From Hydrogenophaga pseudoflava (GTDB lineage Bacteria; Pseudomonadota; Gammaproteobacteria; Burkholderiales; Burkholderiaceae_C), in assembly GCF_031020795.1 (NCBI RefSeq), contig NZ_JAVHJP010000002.1, positions 620,001 through 684,000 of the forward strand: 64,000 nt of DNA. Reading direction: 5' to 3'. Below are positions 1-12,748 of the stretch, piece by piece. Within the stretch, counting starts at the first letter, position 1, and each line of letters begins with the position of its first letter. The notes beneath the pieces were generated by a model that saw nothing but the letters and a program-made list of their open reading frames with translations, did no database searches and was not told the origin of the DNA. The position numbers were made by a program, and so were the translations under genes.

Positions 1-3000
1 CCCCGCTGGGCGAGGTGGTGGGCTACAAGGTGCGCTTCCAGGACCGGCTTTCCAAGGACGCCTCGGTCAAGCTGATGACCGACGGCATCCTGCTGGCCGA
101 GACGCAGACCGACCCGGACCTCAAGGCCTACGACACGCTGATCATCGACGAGGCGCACGAGCGCTCGCTCAACATCGACTTCCTGCTGGGCTATCTGCGC
201 CAGCTGCTGCCGCGCCGGCCGGACCTGAAGGTCATCGTCACCTCGGCCACCATCGACGCAGACCGCTTCGCCGACTACTTCGCTTCCAGCAAAGGCAAGG
301 CGCCGGTGCTGATGGTGTCCGGCCGCACCTTCCCGGTGGAAGTGCGCTACCGGCCTTTCGAGGAAAGCCGCGAATACGACCTGAACAACGCCATCGCCGA
401 CGCCGTGGACGAGCTGTGGCGTGGGGGGGCGGGCCCGGGCGGAGACATCCTGGTGTTTTTGCCGGGTGAACGCGAGATCCGCGAGGCCGCCGACCACCTG
501 CGCAAGCACCTGGCCCACCAGCCCGCGCTGCGCAACGCCGAAGTGCTGCCTCTGTTCGCACGCCTGTCGCAGGCCGAGCAGGACCGCATCTTCCAGCCGC
601 ACGGCCAGCGCCGCATCGTGCTCTCGACCAACGTGGCCGAGACCTCGCTGACGGTGCCGGGCATCCGCTTCGTCATCGACGCCGGCACGGCGCGCGTCAA
701 GCGCTACAGCTTCCGCCAGAAGGTGGAGCAGCTGCTGATCGAACCGATCAGCCAGGCCGCGGCCAACCAGCGTGCCGGCCGGTGCGGCCGCGTGGCCGAC
801 GGCATCTGCATCCGCCTGTACGACGAAGCCGACTTCAACGGCCGTTCGCGCTTCACCGACCCCGAGATCCTGCGCAGCTCGCTGGCGGGCGTGATCCTGC
901 GCATGAAGGCGCTGCACCTGGGCGCGGTGGAAGACTTCGCGTTTCTCGAAGCGCCACAGCGCCGCGCCATCACCGATGGCTACCAGCTGCTGGCCGAACT
1001 CGGCGCGGTGGACGAGGCCAACGAGCTCACGCCGGTCGGCAGGACACTGTCCAAACTGCCGTTGGACCCGCGCGTGGGCCGCATCCTGCTCGAAGCGCGC
1101 GACCGCGGCGCGCTGGACGAGGTGCTGGTGATCGCCTCGGCCCTGAGCCTGCAGGACGTGCGCGACCGGCCCATGGACAAGCAGACCCAGGCCGACCAGG
1201 CGCACAAGCAGTTCGACGACGAGAAGAGCGAGTTCACCGGCACGCTCAAACTCTGGAAGTGGCTGGAGGACAGCAAAGGTGGCCACGGCAAGGACCACAA
1301 GCTCAGCCACCGCCAGTACGAGAACCTGCTGCGCGAGCACTACATCAACGTGCGCCGCGTGCGCGAATGGCGCGACATCCATTCGCAACTGCACACCGTG
1401 GTGGCCGAGCACAAGTGGTCGATCAACACCGCGCCCGCGAGCTATGAACAGCTCCACCTGTCCATGCTCGCCGGCCTGCTGGGCAACATCGGCCAGAAGA
1501 ACGACACCGAAGACTGGTACCTGGGGGCGCGCGGCATCAAGTTCCACCGCCACCCCGGCGCGAACCTGAGCAAGAAGCCCGGCCGCTGGATCGTCTGCGC
1601 CGAGCTGGTGGAGACCGCACGCCTGTTCGGTCGTGGCATTGCGAACATCGAGCCGCAGTGGCTGGAACACGTCGGCGCGCACCTGCTCAAGAAGCAGGTG
1701 CTGGACCCGCACTGGGAAAAGAAGGCCGGCCGCGTCAGCGCCTATGAGCGCGCCACGCTCTACGGCCTGATCGTCTACCAACAACGCCGCGTGGACTACA
1801 GCAAGGTGGACCCGGCCGGTGCGCGCGAGCTGTTCATCCGCGAAGCCCTGGTGGGCCACCTGCACGAGGACACCTGGGACAGCAAGCTGCCCTTCCTGGC
1901 CGCCAACCGCCGCACCGTGCGCGAGGTGCAGGAGCTGGAGCACAAGGCGCGCCGGCAGGACGTGCTGGTGGACGACGAACTCATCTACGCCTTCTACGAA
2001 CAGCAGATCCCGGCCCACGTGTGCGGGGGCGCCGACTTCGAGCGCTGGTGGCGCGACGCTTCGCGCGAGAACCCCAAGCTGCTCTTCCTCACCCGCGAAG
2101 AGCTGATGCGCCATGAGGCCGCGGGGATCACCACGCAGGCTTACCCGAAGACCATCCGACTGGGGGGCGTGGACTGCGCCGCCGCCTACCTGCACGAGCC
2201 CGGCGACCCGCGCGACGGCGTGAGCGTGACGGTGCCCATCTTCGCGCTCAACCAGGTCAGCGAAGACCGCTGCGACTGGCTGGTGCCCGGCATGCTCAAG
2301 GACAAGGTGCAGGCCCTGCTCAAGACCCTGCACCAGCGCCCGCGCTCGCGCCTGGTGCCGCTGCCGGCCACCGCCGAGAAGATGACCGAGGCCCTGTGCC
2401 AGCCCGAGGTGTTTGCCAGCGGCAACCTGATGGACGCGCTGCTCAAGCTGGTGCGCGAGGCCACGCAACTGCCGGTGCAGCGCAACGACATCAAGGTCGA
2501 CATGCTGCCGGCGCACCACTTCATGCACCTGCGCGTGGTGGATGAACACGGGCGTCAGCTGGGGCAGGGGCGCAACCTGGGCGCGCTCAAGGCCGAGCTG
2601 GGTTCCAAGGCCCGCGGAGCCTTCCAGGCGCTGGCGTCCCTCAAGCTCCAGGACATCACGGCACCGGCCGGTGCGCCGGCGGCACCGACCCCGGCGCCAG
2701 CCGCCGACCACGCGCGCCGTGTGCCCGCCCCGGACAAGGCCAAGGCGCCCGCTGCGCCCGCCTCGAAGGCGTCCAGCGCCGAGCAGCGCCACACCGCCTG
2801 GGACTTCGGCGAACTGCCCGAGCTGATGGAGATCCGCAAGGGCGGCCAGACCCTGATCGGCTTCCCGGCCCTGATCGACGACGGCGACGCGGTGCGCATC
2901 GAGGTGTTCGACGAACCCGAGGTCGCGCAGGCCCGCCACCGCGCCGGCCTGCGGCGCCTGTTCGCGCTGCAGATCCGGGACGCGCTGAAGTACCTGGAAA

Positions 3001-3656
3001 AGAACCTGCCGGGCCTGCAGGCCATGGGCGTGGCCTACATGAACGTGGGCAAGACCGACAGCGGCGGCACTGGAGGCACGCTGGACGAACTGAAGAACCA
3101 GATCCTGGACCTGGCGCTGGACCGGGCCTTCCTGTCCGACCCGCTGCCGGCCGACGCCGCCGCCTTCAAGGCGCGCGTGGACGAGGGACGCGGGCGCCTG
3201 ACCCTGATCGCCAACGAGATCGCGCGACAGGCGGGCGTGATCCTGACCGAACACGCGGCCGCCGCCCGCAAGCTCAAGGACAGCCGCCCGCCGGCCGACG
3301 TGGCGACCGATGTGCAGCAGCAGCTGCAGCGCCTGGTCCCCAAGACCTTCCTGAGTTCAACGCCCTTTGCGCAGCTGCAGCACTTCCCGCGCTACCTCAA
3401 GGCGGTGCAGCTGCGGCTGGACAAGCTGCGCAGCGACCCGGCGCGCGACGCCGCCAAGTTCGCCGAACTGCGACCGCAGGACCAGCGCTTCTGGCGCCTG
3501 GTGGCCGAGCGCAAGGGCGCGCAGGACGCGCGGCTGCAGGAGCTGCGCTGGCTGCTGGAAGAGCTGCGCGTGAGCTTTTTTGCCCAGGAACTGCGCACGC
3601 CGCAGCCGGTGAGCATCAAGCGGTTGGACAAGGCCTGGTCCCAGCTCAACACCTGA
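1..3656 (+). CDS. hrpA: ATP-dependent RNA helicase HrpA (5' truncated by window)
   Basis: This is a DEAH-box RNA helicase of the HrpA family, whose members in bacteria unwind RNA and rescue stalled or collided ribosomes. The frame is open from the window edge and about 1217 residues are visible. The N-terminal Walker A lies outside the window. Visible features are the DEAH motif (IIDEAHERS, near base 145), the SAT motif (VTSATIDADRF), the motif VI region (QRAGRCGR, near base 770), then the helicase-associated and OB regions. A long C-terminal HrpA-specific domain (DUF3418 type) follows an Ala/Pro linker near bases 2665-2790. The family is about 1300 residues long, so roughly 80-100 residues are missing. 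A frameshifted Rieske gene follows 71 bases after the stop. Confidence 0.95.
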   Translation, partial: PLGEVVGYKVRFQDRLSKDASVKLMTDGILLAETQTDPDLKAYDTLIIDEAHERSLNIDFLLGYLRQLLPRRPDLKVIVTSATIDADRFADYFASSKGKAPVLMVSGRTFPVEVRYRPFEESREYDLNNAIADAVDELWRGGAGPGGDILVFLPGEREIREAADHLRKHLAHQPALRNAEVLPLFARLSQAEQDRIFQPHGQRRIVLSTNVAETSLTVPGIRFVIDAGTARVKRYSFRQKVEQLLIEPISQAAANQRAGRCGRVADGICIRLYDEADFNGRSRFTDPEILRSSLAGVILRMKALHLGAVEDFAFLEAPQRRAITDGYQLLAELGAVDEANELTPVGRTLSKLPLDPRVGRILLEARDRGALDEVLVIASALSLQDVRDRPMDKQTQADQAHKQFDDEKSEFTGTLKLWKWLEDSKGGHGKDHKLSHRQYENLLREHYINVRRVREWRDIHSQLHTVVAEHKWSINTAPASYEQLHLSMLAGLLGNIGQKNDTEDWYLGARGIKFHRHPGANLSKKPGRWIVCAELVETARLFGRGIANIEPQWLEHVGAHLLKKQVLDPHWEKKAGRVSAYERATLYGLIVYQQRRVDYSKVDPAGARELFIREALVGHLHEDTWDSKLPFLAANRRTVREVQELEHKARRQDVLVDDELIYAFYEQQIPAHVCGGADFERWWRDASRENPKLLFLTREELMRHEAAGITTQAYPKTIRLGGVDCAAAYLHEPGDPRDGVSVTVPIFALNQVSEDRCDWLVPGMLKDKVQALLKTLHQRPRSRLVPLPATAEKMTEALCQPEVFASGNLMDALLKLVREATQLPVQRNDIKVDMLPAHHFMHLRVVDEHGRQLGQGRNLGALKAELGSKARGAFQALASLKLQDITAPAGAPAAPTPAPAADHARRVPAPDKAKAPAAPASKASSAEQRHTAWDFGELPELMEIRKGGQTLIGFPALIDDGDAVRIEVFDEPEVAQARHRAGLRRLFALQIRDALKYLEKNLPGLQAMGVAYMNVGKTDSGGTGGTLDELKNQILDLALDRAFLSDPLPADAAAFKARVDEGRGRLTLIANEIARQAGVILTEHAAAARKLKDSRPPADVATDVQQQLQRLVPKTFLSSTPFAQLQHFPRYLKAVQLRLDKLRSDPARDAAKFAELRPQDQRFWRLVAERKGAQDARLQELRWLLEELRVSFFAQELRTPQPVSIKRLDKAWSQLNT

Positions 3657-3727
3657 TCCGGCGCAGCCCTGTTGACAGGAGCGCCCGGGCTGCGCTTCAC
3701 TGGCGCCTTCGTGTCATGGAGGTGCCG

Positions 3728-4449
3728 ATGGATCGACGTGACTTTGTGGAAGGCTGTGCGCTGGGGGGCGGTGCCCTCGCTGCCAGCCTGAGCACCGGCA
3801 GCTGGGCGGCGCAGGCCGCGCCACGCCACGCCATTACGCCAGGGCGCTGCTGGTGAACGAGCTGGGTGATCCGGTCAAGGCGTCGCAACTGCGGACCCAG
3901 ACCAACTACGTGTTCCATTACCCGTTCGAGGCCACGCCGGTGTTCCTGCTGGACCTGGGCAAGGCGGCGGCGCCGCTGTCCCTCAGGACCAAGGGCCAGC
4001 AGGACTACCAGTGGCCCGGCGGCGTGGGACCACGCCGCAGCGTGGTGGCCTTCAGCGCCATCTGTGCCCACCAGTTGGTCTACCCGACGAAGGACCTGAG
4101 TTTCATCAGCTTCCGCAAGGGGCCGGTGCTCAACCCCAAGACACCCAGCCACGGCAACGACCTGATCCATTGCTGCGCCGACCACAGCCAGTACGACCCC
4201 GCGCGCGGTGCCCAGGTGCTGGGCGGTCCGGCGGAACAACCGCTGTGCGCCGTGCTGCTGGAGCACGACGCCCGGACCGATTCGCTGACGGCAACCGGCA
4301 CGCTGGGCGGTGAACTCTTCGACGAGTTCTTCCGCAAGTACGAAGTGAAGCTGAGTCTGGACGTCGGCCCCAAGGCACGACAGCCGGTGGCTGGGCGCAG
4401 CACGGTGCGCGAGCTGGTGCGCTTCTGCCGCAACCCGGTGCGCTGCTGA
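3728..4449 (+). pseudogene. Frameshifted Tat-exported Rieske [2Fe-2S] protein
   Basis: A good ribosome binding site (GGAGGTG) precedes ATG 3728. This ATG opens a twin-arginine signal (MDRRDFVEGCALGGG, then a hydrophobic stretch ending WAAQA). That frame stops at TGA 3851-3853. The rest of the protein continues in another frame, which the GTG at 3853 would open without a signal (198 residues). The downstream part carries Rieske ligand motifs: C-x-H (ICAHQLVYP) and C-x-x-H (CCADHSQYDP). Loss of one base (or gain of two) around 3809-3840, inside the repetitive ccacgccacgcc, would explain the break. Joined, it would be an exported iron-sulfur protein of about 240 residues. Whether this is a real mutation or a sequence error cannot be decided here. 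The electron-transfer partner is unknown. Confidence 0.75.
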
Positions 4450-4458
4450 GTCGGCGCG

Positions 4459-5640
4459 TCAGAGGCGGGCCAGCCGCTCCAGTGCCGCCTTCAGCGTCTC
4501 GTCCTTCTTCGCGAAACAGAAGCGCACAACTTTCTGGTCGAACCCGTTGCCGTAGAAGGCCGAAAGGGGAATGGCGGCCACGCCGATCTCGCGGGTGAGC
4601 CACTGGCAGAACTCGCCTTCGGGCAGGTCGCGTTCGGCCACCGCGAGGCTCTCGATGCCCACACACTGGAAGTAGGTGCCCTGGCCGGGCAGCAGGCGAA
4701 AACGCGTCTGCGCCAGGCCTTCGCGGAACAGGTCGCGCTTGCGCTGGTAGAAGGCGCTGAGCTGCAGGTACGGCGCCGGGTCGGCCATGTAGGCGGCCAG
4801 CGCGTGCTGCATGGGCGTGTTGACGGTGAACACGTTGAACTGGTGCACCTTGCGGAACTCGGCCGTCAGCGGCGCAGGCGCCACCACGGTGCCGACCTTC
4901 CAGCCGGTGACGTGGTAGGTCTTGCCGAAGCTGCTGATGATGAAGGCGCGCGCGGCCAGGCCCGGAAAGCGCGCCGCGCTCTGGTGCTGCTGGCCGTCGT
5001 AGACCATGTGCTCGTAGACCTCGTCGCTGATCAGCAGCACATCGGTCGGCTCCAGCAGTGCTTCGAGTCGCCGCATGTCTTCGGCGCTCCAGACCTGGCC
5101 GCTGGGGTTGTGCGGGCTGTTGATCATGAGCGCGCGGGTGCGCGGCGTGATGGCGGCGGCGATGGCATCGAAGTCGGGCCGGAAGCTGCCGGGCACCAGC
5201 GGCACGCGCACCACCTTGCCACCCGCCAGTTCGATGTTGGGTACGTAGCTGTCGTAGCAGGGCTCGAGCACGATCACCTCGTCGCCCGGGTGCACGACGG
5301 CCAGGATCGCGGTGAGAATGGCCTGGGTCGCGCCAGCGGTGACGGTGATTTCGGTGTTCGGGTCGCAGCGAAGACCGTACAGCGCCTGCATCTTGGCCGC
5401 CATGGCCTGGCGCAGCGCCGTCACACCGGGCATGGGTGGGTACTGGTTGTGGCCGGCCTGCATGGCGCGGGTGACGGCATCCACCAGCGCCGGGTCGCAG
5501 TCGAAGTCCGGGAAACCCTGGCCGAGGTTGACCGCACCCACTTCGGCGGCGAGCGCCGACATGACGGTGAAGATGGTGGTGCCGACGGCGGGCAGGCGGG
5601 AGGTCAGCGACGGCGTGCGGGGAGCGGTGACGGTGTCCAT
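4459..5640 (-). CDS. ybdL: Methionine aminotransferase, YbdL-type (PLP-dependent)
   Basis: This 393-residue fold-type I PLP aminotransferase closely resembles E. coli YbdL, which transaminates methionine and some aromatic amino acids with 2-oxo acids. Visible features are the N-terminal GTTIFTVMSALA and NLGQGFPDFD segments, the HNPSG loop, the DEVYEH motif, and the PLP lysine in SSFGKTYHVTGWK. The C-terminal RFCFAKKDETL is also typical. The ATG lies only 3 bases after the cysB stop, so it is probably translated from the same transcript as cysB, cbiX and lptFG. Its position beside a sulfur regulator fits a methionine/sulfur role. Substrate choice is inferred from family resemblance. Confidence 0.85.
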   Translation of the reverse strand: MDTVTAPRTPSLTSRLPAVGTTIFTVMSALAAEVGAVNLGQGFPDFDCDPALVDAVTRAMQAGHNQYPPMPGVTALRQAMAAKMQALYGLRCDPNTEITVTAGATQAILTAILAVVHPGDEVIVLEPCYDSYVPNIELAGGKVVRVPLVPGSFRPDFDAIAAAITPRTRALMINSPHNPSGQVWSAEDMRRLEALLEPTDVLLISDEVYEHMVYDGQQHQSAARFPGLAARAFIISSFGKTYHVTGWKVGTVVAPAPLTAEFRKVHQFNVFTVNTPMQHALAAYMADPAPYLQLSAFYQRKRDLFREGLAQTRFRLLPGQGTYFQCVGIESLAVAERDLPEGEFCQWLTREIGVAAIPLSAFYGNGFDQKVVRFCFAKKDETLKAALERLARL

Positions 5641-5643
5641 GAA

Positions 5644-6588
5644 TCAGATGTCGTATTCGTCGGAGTTGCCGGCCATGGCGCGCAGGATCAGGTCGCGCGA
5701 GAGCCGGTCGCTGAGCAGTTCGGCGAAGCGCAGCACGAATTGCCGCAGGTAGCTGCCGCGCTTGAACGCGACGCGCGCCAGGTTGTGGCCGAACAGTTGG
5801 GCCCCCGGGCGGGCCACCAGGTCGGGGCTGGCGTTGTCGCCCTGCATGGCCATCTCGGCCACGATGCCCACGCCCATGCCCAGCTTCACGTAGGTCTTGA
5901 TCACGTCCGAGTCGATGGCTTCGAGCACGATGTTGGGTCGCAGGTGCCGCAGCGCGAAGGCCTGGTCGATGCGGGTGCGGCCTGTGAAGCTCGGGTGGTA
6001 GGTGATGAGCGGCACATGCGCCAGGTCCTCCAGCGAGATGCGTTCCTGTGCGACCAGCGGGTGGTCGTAGGGAAAGACCAGCACGTGCTGCCATTCGTAG
6101 CAGGGCAGGGTGACCAGATCGGGGTAGTTGGTGAGCGACTCGGTGGCGACCCCGATTTCGGCGACCTCTTCGATCAGCATCTTGGCGACCTGGTCGGGCG
6201 AGCCCTGGTGCAGGCTGACGGCCACCTTGGGGTAGGCCTGACGCAGCCTGGCGACCGGTCCTGGCAGCACATAGCGCGCCTGGGTGTGCGTGGTGGCGAT
6301 CGAGAGCGTGCCGCTGTCCTGCGCCGCGTATTGCTCGCCGATGCGCTTGAGGTTGTTGACCTCGCGCAGGATCACCTCGATGCTCTTGAGCACCTGCGCA
6401 CCGGGTTCGGTGATGCGCTTGATGCGTTTGCCGTGCCGGGCAAAGATCTCGATGCCCAGTTCCTCTTCGAGTTCGATGATGGCCTTGGACACCCCGGGCT
6501 GGGAGGTGTGCAGCGCCTTGGCGGCCTCGGTGAGGTTCAGGTTGCGGCGCACGGCCTCCTGGACGAAGCGGAACTGGTGCAGGTTCAT
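5644..6588 (-). CDS. cysB: LysR-type regulator of sulfur assimilation, CysB family
   Basis: This 314-residue LysR-type regulator resembles CysB/Cbl, which activates sulfate-assimilation genes in response to N-acetylserine or sulfate status. The N-terminal winged helix (residues 1-60) includes LTEAAKALHTSQPGVSKAI and ends in the CysB-like ARHGKRIKRITEPG. The remainder is the two-lobed ligand-binding domain (TTHTQARYVLP, GSPDQVAKML). The ATG start (MNLHQFRFV, the usual CysB N-terminus) overlaps the cbiX stop as ATGA, so the two are translationally coupled. A methionine aminotransferase follows 3 bases downstream. Confidence 0.9.
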   Translation of the reverse strand: MNLHQFRFVQEAVRRNLNLTEAAKALHTSQPGVSKAIIELEEELGIEIFARHGKRIKRITEPGAQVLKSIEVILREVNNLKRIGEQYAAQDSGTLSIATTHTQARYVLPGPVARLRQAYPKVAVSLHQGSPDQVAKMLIEEVAEIGVATESLTNYPDLVTLPCYEWQHVLVFPYDHPLVAQERISLEDLAHVPLITYHPSFTGRTRIDQAFALRHLRPNIVLEAIDSDVIKTYVKLGMGVGIVAEMAMQGDNASPDLVARPGAQLFGHNLARVAFKRGSYLRQFVLRFAELLSDRLSRDLILRAMAGNSDEYDI

Positions 6589-6950
6589 CGGACGGGTTCC
6601 AGCGCAATCTGTGCGAGCAGGGCGGTCAGGCGAGGGTCCTCGCCGGCGGTGGCGAGGCGTTCGAAGTGCACGCCCGGATGGGTGCGCGCCAACTGCTCCA
6701 AAAGGACTGGCAAGTCCTCGCGGGCATGTTTGCCCATGCCGAAGAACAGCGGCAGCACCCGGATGCGCGACGCCCCCTGGCTCACCAGCTGCGCCGCCGC
6801 GGTGGGAAGATCGGGTTCGCTCAGTTCGAGATAGGCGCAGACCACCCGGACCGAGGGGGCGGTATCGCGGATCTGCCGGGCCACCGACTCGACCGGCGCC
6901 CGCCACAGCGGGTCGCGTGAGCCGTGCGCAAAAACAATGACGCCCAGCAT
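6585..6950 (-). CDS. cbiX: CbiX-type sirohydrochlorin chelatase (short form)
   Basis: This is a short, single-domain CbiX protein of 121 residues. The family inserts a metal (Fe for siroheme, Co for cobalamin) into sirohydrochlorin. The start is the ATG giving MLGVIVFAHGSRD, where the His of FAHGS is the conserved metal-binding/catalytic residue. LPLFFGMGKHAREDLP supplies the second conserved His motif (usually GxHxxxD). Single-domain forms act as dimers. The gene starts 5 bases after lptG and overlaps cysB by four bases. Beside cysB, a role in siroheme for sulfite reductase is more likely than cobalamin synthesis, but that is an inference. Confidence 0.85.
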   Translation of the reverse strand: MLGVIVFAHGSRDPLWRAPVESVARQIRDTAPSVRVVCAYLELSEPDLPTAAAQLVSQGASRIRVLPLFFGMGKHAREDLPVLLEQLARTHPGVHFERLATAGEDPRLTALLAQIALEPVR

Positions 6951-6955
6951 GAGAA

Positions 6956-8070
6956 CTACCGCCGGAGCACCAGCCAGCCAAACGCCCCCAGCGAAAGGAA
7001 CGAATAGATGATGGCCGGAGACGCCGCCGCGAGCCAGGGGCGCCAATGGTTGAGATTGCCGATGTAGCCGAACACGTTGTTCAGCAGGAAGAAACTGATC
7101 CCGATCATCACCCCGCCGAACACGTAGCCGGTGATGCCGCCGCTGCGGAAATGCAGGTAGGCGAACGGCAGGGACAGCACCACCATCACCAGACAGGACA
7201 GCGGATAGAACACCTTGCGCCAGAACTCGATCTCGTAGCGTTGCGCGGTCTGGCCGTTCGCTTCCAGGTGCTGCACGTAGGCGTAGAGATCGGTCGTGCG
7301 CATGCGGTCCGGCTTGAGCAGCGCCACCGACACCATCTCAGCAGAAATCGAGCTGGGCCAGGAGAACGCCCCGTGCTGGCTGCGGACGATGCGGGCCGAC
7401 TGCTGGCCCGCCACGTCAAACTCCCTCTGCACCACCTCGTGCAGGGTCCATGTGCCGTTCCCTTCGATTCTTCCCTGCTCGGCCTGCACGGTGGACACCA
7501 GCAGGCCCTGGTTGTCGAATTCGAAGATCCTCACCTCGCCCAGCTCGCCGGAGGGCGAGAGCGAGCCCACATTGACCGAGAAGTTGCTGTGCGCCTGACG
7601 CTCCTTGAGCCAGGCCCCGGTCTGGCCCAGGCTCAGCTTGCCCTGGTACCGGGCCTTGAGCAGCTGCGCCGTCTTGTCGGCAATCGGTGCGACATAGTCT
7701 CCGACGGCGAAGGTGAGTGCCACGAACAGCAGGCCCAGGCCCAGCAGTGTGCGCAGGGCTTTCCAGGGCCCCAGTCCACTGGTGCGCAGAATGGTGTATT
7801 CGGAACTCTGGGCCAGCCGCGCCAGCACAGCCACCGAGCCGATGAGCACCGAGATCGGCAGCAGCTCGTAGATGCGGCTGGGCATGAGCAGCGCCACGTA
7901 CAGCATGGCGTGCGTCAACTCGTAGGTGACCTTGGGGTCCAGGCGCGAGGGCTGGCCGATCGCCGCCAGTTCTTCGACAAAGTCGAAGAAAAAGAACAGC
8001 GAAAGGAAGGCCAACAGCACATACGCCGTGGCGATCAGCACCTCGCCGTAGATCAGTCGGCGGATCGTTT

Positions 8071-8074
<4 letters not shown>
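6956..8074 (-). CDS. lptG: LPS export ABC transporter permease LptG
   Basis: LptG is one of the two inner-membrane permeases of the LptB2FGC complex that extracts LPS from the inner membrane. The 372-residue protein starts MKTIRRLIYGEVL. It shows three N-terminal membrane spans (about residues 12-32, 58-78 and 95-118), a large periplasmic beta-jellyroll region, and three C-terminal spans (including YPLSCLVMVVLSLPFAYLHF, the coupling-helix region). The ATG overlaps the lptF stop as ATGA, so the pair is translationally coupled. The next gene, cbiX, begins 5 bases after the stop. Confidence 0.95.
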
Positions 8075-11154
<3,080 letters not shown>

Positions 11155-11347
11155 GTGATTGCTGTAAGTCTGCATGCAGCCAGCTTATGGTGCATGCGTT
11201 GAAATGATGCTCACTGGGGCAAACCCTCGAAGCCATTTGCGCAAGTCTCGACGCAGCGTCCCCGGTGCAAGGATTTGGAGTATCTTTATGGATGTGGAGA
11301 AAAGTTCCCTCCGCATTCCAAAAATTCATTCCTTTCCGAGGATACCT

Positions 11348-12553
11348 ATGCAACTGAACCTGAAACTGGCCGTCATTTCCGCAGCCGTCGCTCTGGCCGC
11401 CTGCGGCAAAAAAGAAGAGGCTGCCCCGGCCGCCGCTCCTGCTGCTCCGGCTCCTGCGGCCGCCCCCGCGCCTGCAGCGAATGACGGCGTCATCAAGATC
11501 GGTCACGTCGGTCCCACCAGCGGTGCCATCGCCCACCTCGGCAAGGACAACGAAAACGGCGCACGCATGGCCATCGAGGAGCTGAATGCCGCTGGCCTGA
11601 CCATTGGTGGCAAGCCCGCCAAGTTCGAGCTGCTGGCCGAAGACGACGCCGGCGATCCCAAGCAAGGCACGGCCGCCGCCCAGAAGCTGGTCGACGCCAA
11701 GGTCAACGGCGTGATCGGTCACCTGAACTCGGGCACCACCATTCCCGCGTCCCAGATTTACAACGACGCCGGTATCCCCCAGATTTCCCCCTCTGCCACC
11801 AACCCCAAGTACACCCGCCAGGGTTACGCTGGCGCATTCCGCGTGGTGGCCGACGACGTGCACCTGGGTGGCACGCTGGGCAAGTACGCCGTGGAAACCC
11901 TCAAGGGCAAGAGCATCGCTGTCATCGACGACCGCACCGCCTACGGCCAGGGTGTGGCCGACGAGTTCGAGAAGGGCGTGACGGCCGCTGGCGGCAAGGT
12001 CGTGGGTCGTGAGTTCACCAACGACAAGGCCACCGATTTCAACGCCATCCTGACCACGCTGAAGGCCAAGAAGCCCGACATCGTGTTCTTCGGCGGCATG
12101 GACGCAGTGGCGGGCCCGATGCTCAAGCAGATGAAGCAGCTGGGCATCAAGGCCAAGTTCATGGGCGGCGACGGCATCTGCTCGTCCGGCCTGGTCGACC
12201 TGGCTGGCGACGGCATGTCCGACGAGCAGGTCTACTGCGCGGAAGCCGGTGGCGTGGAAGGTGAAGCCAAGGCCGGCATGGAGAAGTTCAAGGCCGACTT
12301 CAAGGCCAAGTTCAATGCCGATGTCCAGGTGTACGCACCGTACGTGTACGACTCCGTCAAGGTGATGGTCGAGGCCATGAAGGCCGCCGATTCTTCGGAT
12401 CCGGCCAAGTACCTGCCGAAGCTGAAGGAAACCAACTACAAAGGTGTGACCGGCACCATCGCCTTCGACGAGAAGGGTGACATCAAGAACGGTGCCCTGA
12501 CGCTCTACACCTACAAGGGTGGCAAGCGCTCTGAACTGGCAGTGATCCGCTGA
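11348..12553 (+). CDS. Branched-chain amino acid-type ABC substrate-binding lipoprotein
   Basis: This is a 401-residue periplasmic binding protein of the LivJ/LivK class (type I fold). It starts at ATG 11348 behind GAGGA. It has a lipoprotein signal with lipobox LAAC at Cys19, then an Ala/Pro tether (about residues 24-45). The family core follows: IKIGHVGPTSGAIAHLGKDNENG, then PQISPSATNPKYTRQGY. A strong intrinsic terminator follows at once, and no livHMGF transport genes lie beside it. Branched-chain amino acids are the family default, but the true ligand is unknown. The 193-base leader suggests its own promoter. Confidence 0.88.
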   Translation: MQLNLKLAVISAAVALAACGKKEEAAPAAAPAAPAPAAAPAPAANDGVIKIGHVGPTSGAIAHLGKDNENGARMAIEELNAAGLTIGGKPAKFELLAEDDAGDPKQGTAAAQKLVDAKVNGVIGHLNSGTTIPASQIYNDAGIPQISPSATNPKYTRQGYAGAFRVVADDVHLGGTLGKYAVETLKGKSIAVIDDRTAYGQGVADEFEKGVTAAGGKVVGREFTNDKATDFNAILTTLKAKKPDIVFFGGMDAVAGPMLKQMKQLGIKAKFMGGDGICSSGLVDLAGDGMSDEQVYCAEAGGVEGEAKAGMEKFKADFKAKFNADVQVYAPYVYDSVKVMVEAMKAADSSDPAKYLPKLKETNYKGVTGTIAFDEKGDIKNGALTLYTYKGGKRSELAVIR

Positions 12554-12570
12554 TTCACGGAAATGCCTCC

Positions 12571-12599
12571 AAAAAGCCGCCTCCAGGGGCGGCTTTTTT
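12571..12599 (+). terminator. Intrinsic terminator of the LIV-type binding protein gene
   Basis: The inverted repeat GCCGCC (12576-12581)/GGCGGC (12588-12593), extended by A5 and T6 on the flanks, has a 6-base loop and ends in a T tract. It lies 18 bases after the stop. Confidence 0.9.
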
Positions 12600-12748
12600 A
12601 TGTCCGCCTCCCGGCCAACGGGCACTGCATGCAGGCTCGTGGCGTTCGCTTCAGCCAGGTCAGGCCGTACAGTCGGCGTCGGCTGTAAGTTCTTGCCGTC
12701 TCGGCCGACTGTTGGCCTTCCCTCAACTGTTCTACGAAGAGTTCGCGC

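Noticed and set aside
4130-6607. 825-codon minus-strand open frame over the Rieske/aminotransferase/cysB area
   Set aside because: It is a shadow of real genes in other frames; the translation is Arg/Pro/Ala/His-rich with no domain, as expected in high-GC DNA.
4804-6834. 676-codon plus-strand open frame
   Set aside because: It is antisense to the methionine aminotransferase, cysB and cbiX, which have clear motifs.
11170-12634. Palindrome CTGCATGCAG at 11170-11179 and again at 12625-12634, flanking the LIV-type lipoprotein gene
   Set aside because: Two 10-base self-complementary copies are weak evidence for a mobile-element border; no target duplication or longer repeat was seen.
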